From: Candidatus Pollutiaquabacter sp.
Lineage (GTDB): Bacteria; Bacteroidota; Bacteroidia; AKYH767-A; 2013-40CM-41-45
DNA length: 8,378 bases
Direction: 5' to 3'
Assembly: GCA_903854075.1 (NCBI GenBank)
Contig: CAINVI010000144.1
Location: 1 to 8,378, forward strand
In this document: positions 6,549 to 8,378 of the stretch, one piece after another
Numbering within the stretch: position 1 is the first letter of the stretch
How the letters are laid out: each line of letters opens with the position of its first letter
The notes under the pieces: model-generated
Databases searched by the model: none
Seen by the model: only the letters and a program-made list of their open reading frames with translations
Told to the model about the DNA's origin: nothing
Made by a program: the position numbers and the translations under genes

Positions 6549-6757
6549 TGTAGTGGAAATCATCTGCATCCACCCATGCCGCTTCGGATGGAAATGGATG
6601 AAGCACGTTACATGCCCGGGTTTGGTAGGGACCTGTTGTATTCTTTTTGTTTCAGTTTGTTCGTGGCAGGTCGCCTAATCGGTGCAGTATATGGCTCTGT
6701 TTTTGGTTTAACAAATTGCCAGTCGTTTATGGTGTGCTGCTCTTAGCGGTCGTTCGA
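6549..6757. other. 209 bp convergent spacer with a hairpin and a short open frame
   Basis: No gene here can be supported. The frame of the preceding DUF4136 gene continues after its TGA for 65 codons to a TAG at 6744-6746. An ATG at 6576 would give a 56-residue peptide with a hydrophobic middle (LLYSFCFSLFVAGRLIGAVY), which could be a membrane segment or chance. A structured hairpin spans 6567-6600: CATCC/GGATG outside, CCAT/ATGG and CCG/CGG inside, and a CTT loop. It has no T tract, so it is a poor intrinsic terminator. No strong terminator for either converging gene was found. Confidence 0.3.
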
Positions 6758-7450
6758 TTAAAACGCATAGCTCAGTCCGCCGATTCCCCCGAATTGCGTA
6801 ATGGTAGAGTAGCCAGAAATGCCAACTCCTGAACCACCAGTGCCGAAAAACACATTGGCACCAAGGGATTGGATAGGCATATACAATTGCGGTTGAAGGC
6901 GAATGCCGATTCTGTCGGTAAGATTGACGCGAACACCTCCTTTAAGGGCAACTGCAAATTTTTCAGCAGCATTTACATTGTAGGTTTGAGGCGTAAAGAC
7001 CACCATACCGGCGCTAATGCCACCATAGAGTGTAATGCGATCACTGGTCTTCTTCATACCATTAAAGCCAATCATAAAATAATCAATGGCGATGTCATCG
7101 TTGGCTCTGGTTTCGAAATAGCTATTGCCAAGAAAATAAAAAAGGTCTGCTGATGCGCGAACAACCTGGCGCTGGTACGTTAATTCAATTTCTTTATAAG
7201 GTGAGGCCTCAATACCAAGACTAACACCGAAAATGGAGCCGTCATTCAGGTACACAGAACCACCGTCGATTTCGAATGTTTCGTCAAAGTTATAGCCATA
7301 AAAAGGGGTGATGCTGATGTTACTCTCATCCTCTTTATCTTGTTTAGAAAGCGGCGGAGGAGGGCCGGCAGCGTATTGTTGAGCTTGGAGAACGTTAGCA
7401 AATAAAAGGCTGCAAAGGAGAGTGGTGAAGTAGAGTAATTTGTTGTGCAT
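6758..7450 (-). CDS. Outer-membrane beta-barrel protein with a Pro-rich N-terminus
   Basis: This is a predicted outer-membrane protein of 230 residues. The signal peptide is probably cleaved after Ala23 (VLQA/QQ), followed by a short PPPP and charged stretch (31-43) before the barrel begins at about 44. Alternating strands rich in Gly and aromatics run to the C-terminal GGIGGLSYAF. The final Phe, preceded by alternating hydrophobics, is the classic signal recognised by the barrel-assembly machinery. One hairpin region carries FGTGGSGVGISGY, probably a long glycine loop. It resembles the general outer-membrane beta-barrel domain families, and no specific substrate can be named. It is preceded by a textbook Bacteroidota promoter with almost no leader. 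It converges on the DUF4136 gene and looks monocistronic. Confidence 0.82.
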   Translation of the reverse strand: MHNKLLYFTTLLCSLLFANVLQAQQYAAGPPPPLSKQDKEDESNISITPFYGYNFDETFEIDGGSVYLNDGSIFGVSLGIEASPYKEIELTYQRQVVRASADLFYFLGNSYFETRANDDIAIDYFMIGFNGMKKTSDRITLYGGISAGMVVFTPQTYNVNAAEKFAVALKGGVRVNLTDRIGIRLQPQLYMPIQSLGANVFFGTGGSGVGISGYSTITQFGGIGGLSYAF

Positions 7451-7461
7451 CTTTTTTTAAG

Positions 7462-7492
7462 CAAATATATTACTAGCCGGTTAATATGCAAA
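7462..7492 (-). promoter_or_regulatory. Bacteroidota primary-sigma promoter of the beta-barrel gene
   Basis: On the minus strand TTTG (7489-7492) is followed by exactly 19 bp and then TATATTTG (7462-7469). This matches the Bacteroidota -33/-7 consensus, TTTG about 19 bp before TAnnTTTG, in both blocks and in spacing. Transcription should start near 7458, only about 8 nt before the ATG at 7450. The leader would be little more than an A tract with no Shine-Dalgarno sequence. Confidence 0.8.
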
Positions 7493-7552
7493 CAAATTAT
7501 ATTTTCGAACTCCAGGAGTAATTATTGCTTTATTTGGAAGCTCTTTAAAAGA

Positions 7553-7579
7553 CAAAGAGGACCGATGTGGCCCTCTTTG
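7553..7579 (-). terminator. Probable terminator of the type IX-secreted protein gene
   Basis: CAAAGAGG (7553-7560) pairs with CCTCTTTG (7572-7579). A further CC/GG pair lies inside after one mismatch, with a five-base loop. On the minus strand it is followed by TCTTTT, a short interrupted U tract, and it lies 19 bp past the stop codon. It separates this gene from the next promoter. Confidence 0.6.
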
Positions 7580-7598
7580 AAATTATATCATTACTAAT

Positions 7599-8378
7599 TT
7601 ATTGTTTTTTCATAAACCGCTTGTTGGTTAATTGTCCAACGGTGTTCCTGATTTGTAAAATGTAGATTCCGTCAGGAAGAAGCGAAATATCTATCTTGAT
7701 TTCCTGCTCCGTAACCGGAATGTCCATCACTTTTTTACCTATAAGGTCACTAATTGAAAGGTGTTCAATAGAACCAAAAGATTCATGGTCTTGCACTAAG
7801 ACGATAAGTTCGGTGGATGCCGGATTCGGATATACACTTACCGGATCAGACTGTTTTCCCTCCGAGCTAATCATTGCGGCCGGCGTTGTAAACAGCGATG
7901 AGTTCGTGTAATTGGAGCAATTGGATTTAACTCTCCATTCGTAGGCCGTAGATCCGCTCAATGCAGTAATGTTTACGGAAGATGCAGTGACAGGTCCAAT
8001 TTGCGTCCACTTATTAGAGGATACTTTTTTATAACGAATAGTGTAATTAGTAGCTCCGCTGGAAGCATTCCAGTTCAAAGTAGCACTGTTTCTGGTAAGG
8101 TTGGAAACGTTGAGTCCGGTTGGGATGGTACAGCCGCTGGAGGCAGTGGTGAAACTAACAGTACTGGAATAGACCGAGCAATCGGCGGTGACTTTCCAAT
8201 TGTAGGTAGTAGAAGCCGTCAGACCGCTTAGAACGAAGGTGGTGCTAACAGTAGCGTTTGCTGTTATCCAGATAGTAGCTGCGGAAGTTTTGTATTGTAC
8301 AGTATAGGAAACAGCGCCGGTGACAGCAGACCAGGAAAGCGTTGCGCCTGAGCTGGTAATGGATGAAGTGGTAAGTCC
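7599..8378 (-). CDS. Secreted fibronectin type III repeat protein with C-terminal type IX sorting domain, 5' end outside the window
   Basis: The frame is open to the right edge, so only the last 259 residues are seen; the TTG at 8078 is internal. Two modules of about 85 residues resemble each other. The first (about 1-78) runs SGATLSWSAVTGA, YTVQYKT, LSGLTASTTYNWKV and FTT. The second (about 94-165) runs NSATLNWNASSGA, YTIRYKK, LSGSTAYEWRV and LFTT. Each carries one Cys (67 and 154) at matching positions, with a further Cys83 between them. These are fibronectin type III folds. The C-terminus (about 180-259) is a type A sorting domain: VYPNPAS at 182-188, LPDGIYILQI at 234-243 and a basic end. 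It directs export through the type IX system and usually anchoring or release at the surface. The unseen N-terminal part presumably carries the catalytic or adhesive function; nothing here tells which. Confidence 0.9.
   Translation of the reverse strand, partial: GLTTSSITSSGATLSWSAVTGAVSYTVQYKTSAATIWITANATVSTTFVLSGLTASTTYNWKVTADCSVYSSTVSFTTASSGCTIPTGLNVSNLTRNSATLNWNASSGATNYTIRYKKVSSNKWTQIGPVTASSVNITALSGSTAYEWRVKSNCSNYTNSSLFTTPAAMISSEGKQSDPVSVYPNPASTELIVLVQDHESFGSIEHLSISDLIGKKVMDIPVTEQEIKIDISLLPDGIYILQIRNTVGQLTNKRFMKKQ

Noticed and set aside
6409..6832. Two plus-strand open frames overlapping the end of the DUF4136 gene and the convergent spacer.
   Set aside because: They overlap well-supported genes in other frames and show no family motifs.
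8076..8078. Start of a 159-residue protein at the TTG in the type IX-secreted gene.
   Set aside because: It falls in the middle of a fibronectin III strand (SATLNW), and the frame is open for 100 more codons to the window edge.
1..8378. Signs of mobile DNA, phage, CRISPR or a defence system.
   Set aside because: No transposase, integrase, long terminal repeat, spaced repeat array or defence-type domain was found; every supported gene is housekeeping or envelope-related.

Overview
This 8.4 kb window looks like chromosomal DNA of a Bacteroidota bacterium; the order or genus cannot be read from it. Four kinds of evidence point there: a C-terminal type IX secretion sorting domain at the right edge, DUF4249- and DUF4136-type lipoproteins, promoters of the Bacteroidota form (TTTG about 19 bp before TAnnTTTG), and start codons without Shine-Dalgarno sequences. 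No tRNA, rRNA, insertion sequence, CRISPR array or phage gene was seen.

Left part (1-4582), mostly housekeeping. It holds the 3' portion of an RluA-family pseudouridine synthase (+), then panB (-), which converges on it with a 23 bp gap. A 70 bp divergent promoter region separates panB from a DUF4249-like surface lipoprotein gene (+). A terminator-like hairpin follows, then a 141 bp regulatory region and dnaK (+). The dnaK leader carries a sigma-54-like -24/-12 element, three TTTCTGCC repeats and a TGCCAATGGCA palindrome. dnaK ends at a very strong hairpin, 16 bp and perfect, shared with the convergent gene cluster to its right.

Right part (4597-8378), all predicted envelope or exported proteins. 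A two-gene minus-strand unit encodes a Tyr-rich DUF4136-like lipoprotein and then an outer-membrane beta-barrel protein. A second DUF4136 lipoprotein gene is transcribed divergently from it across a 117 bp spacer containing a 9 bp direct repeat. A second beta-barrel gene (-) follows, with a textbook Bacteroidota promoter placed so close to the ATG that its mRNA would be nearly leaderless. The window ends inside a large minus-strand gene for a secreted fibronectin-III-repeat protein with a type IX sorting domain.

The right part may be a small cell-envelope module of two lipoproteins and two barrels. This rests on gene arrangement and protein class only; no function is established for any of the four. 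The most testable novelties are the dnaK control region and the apparent use of very short or absent 5' leaders.
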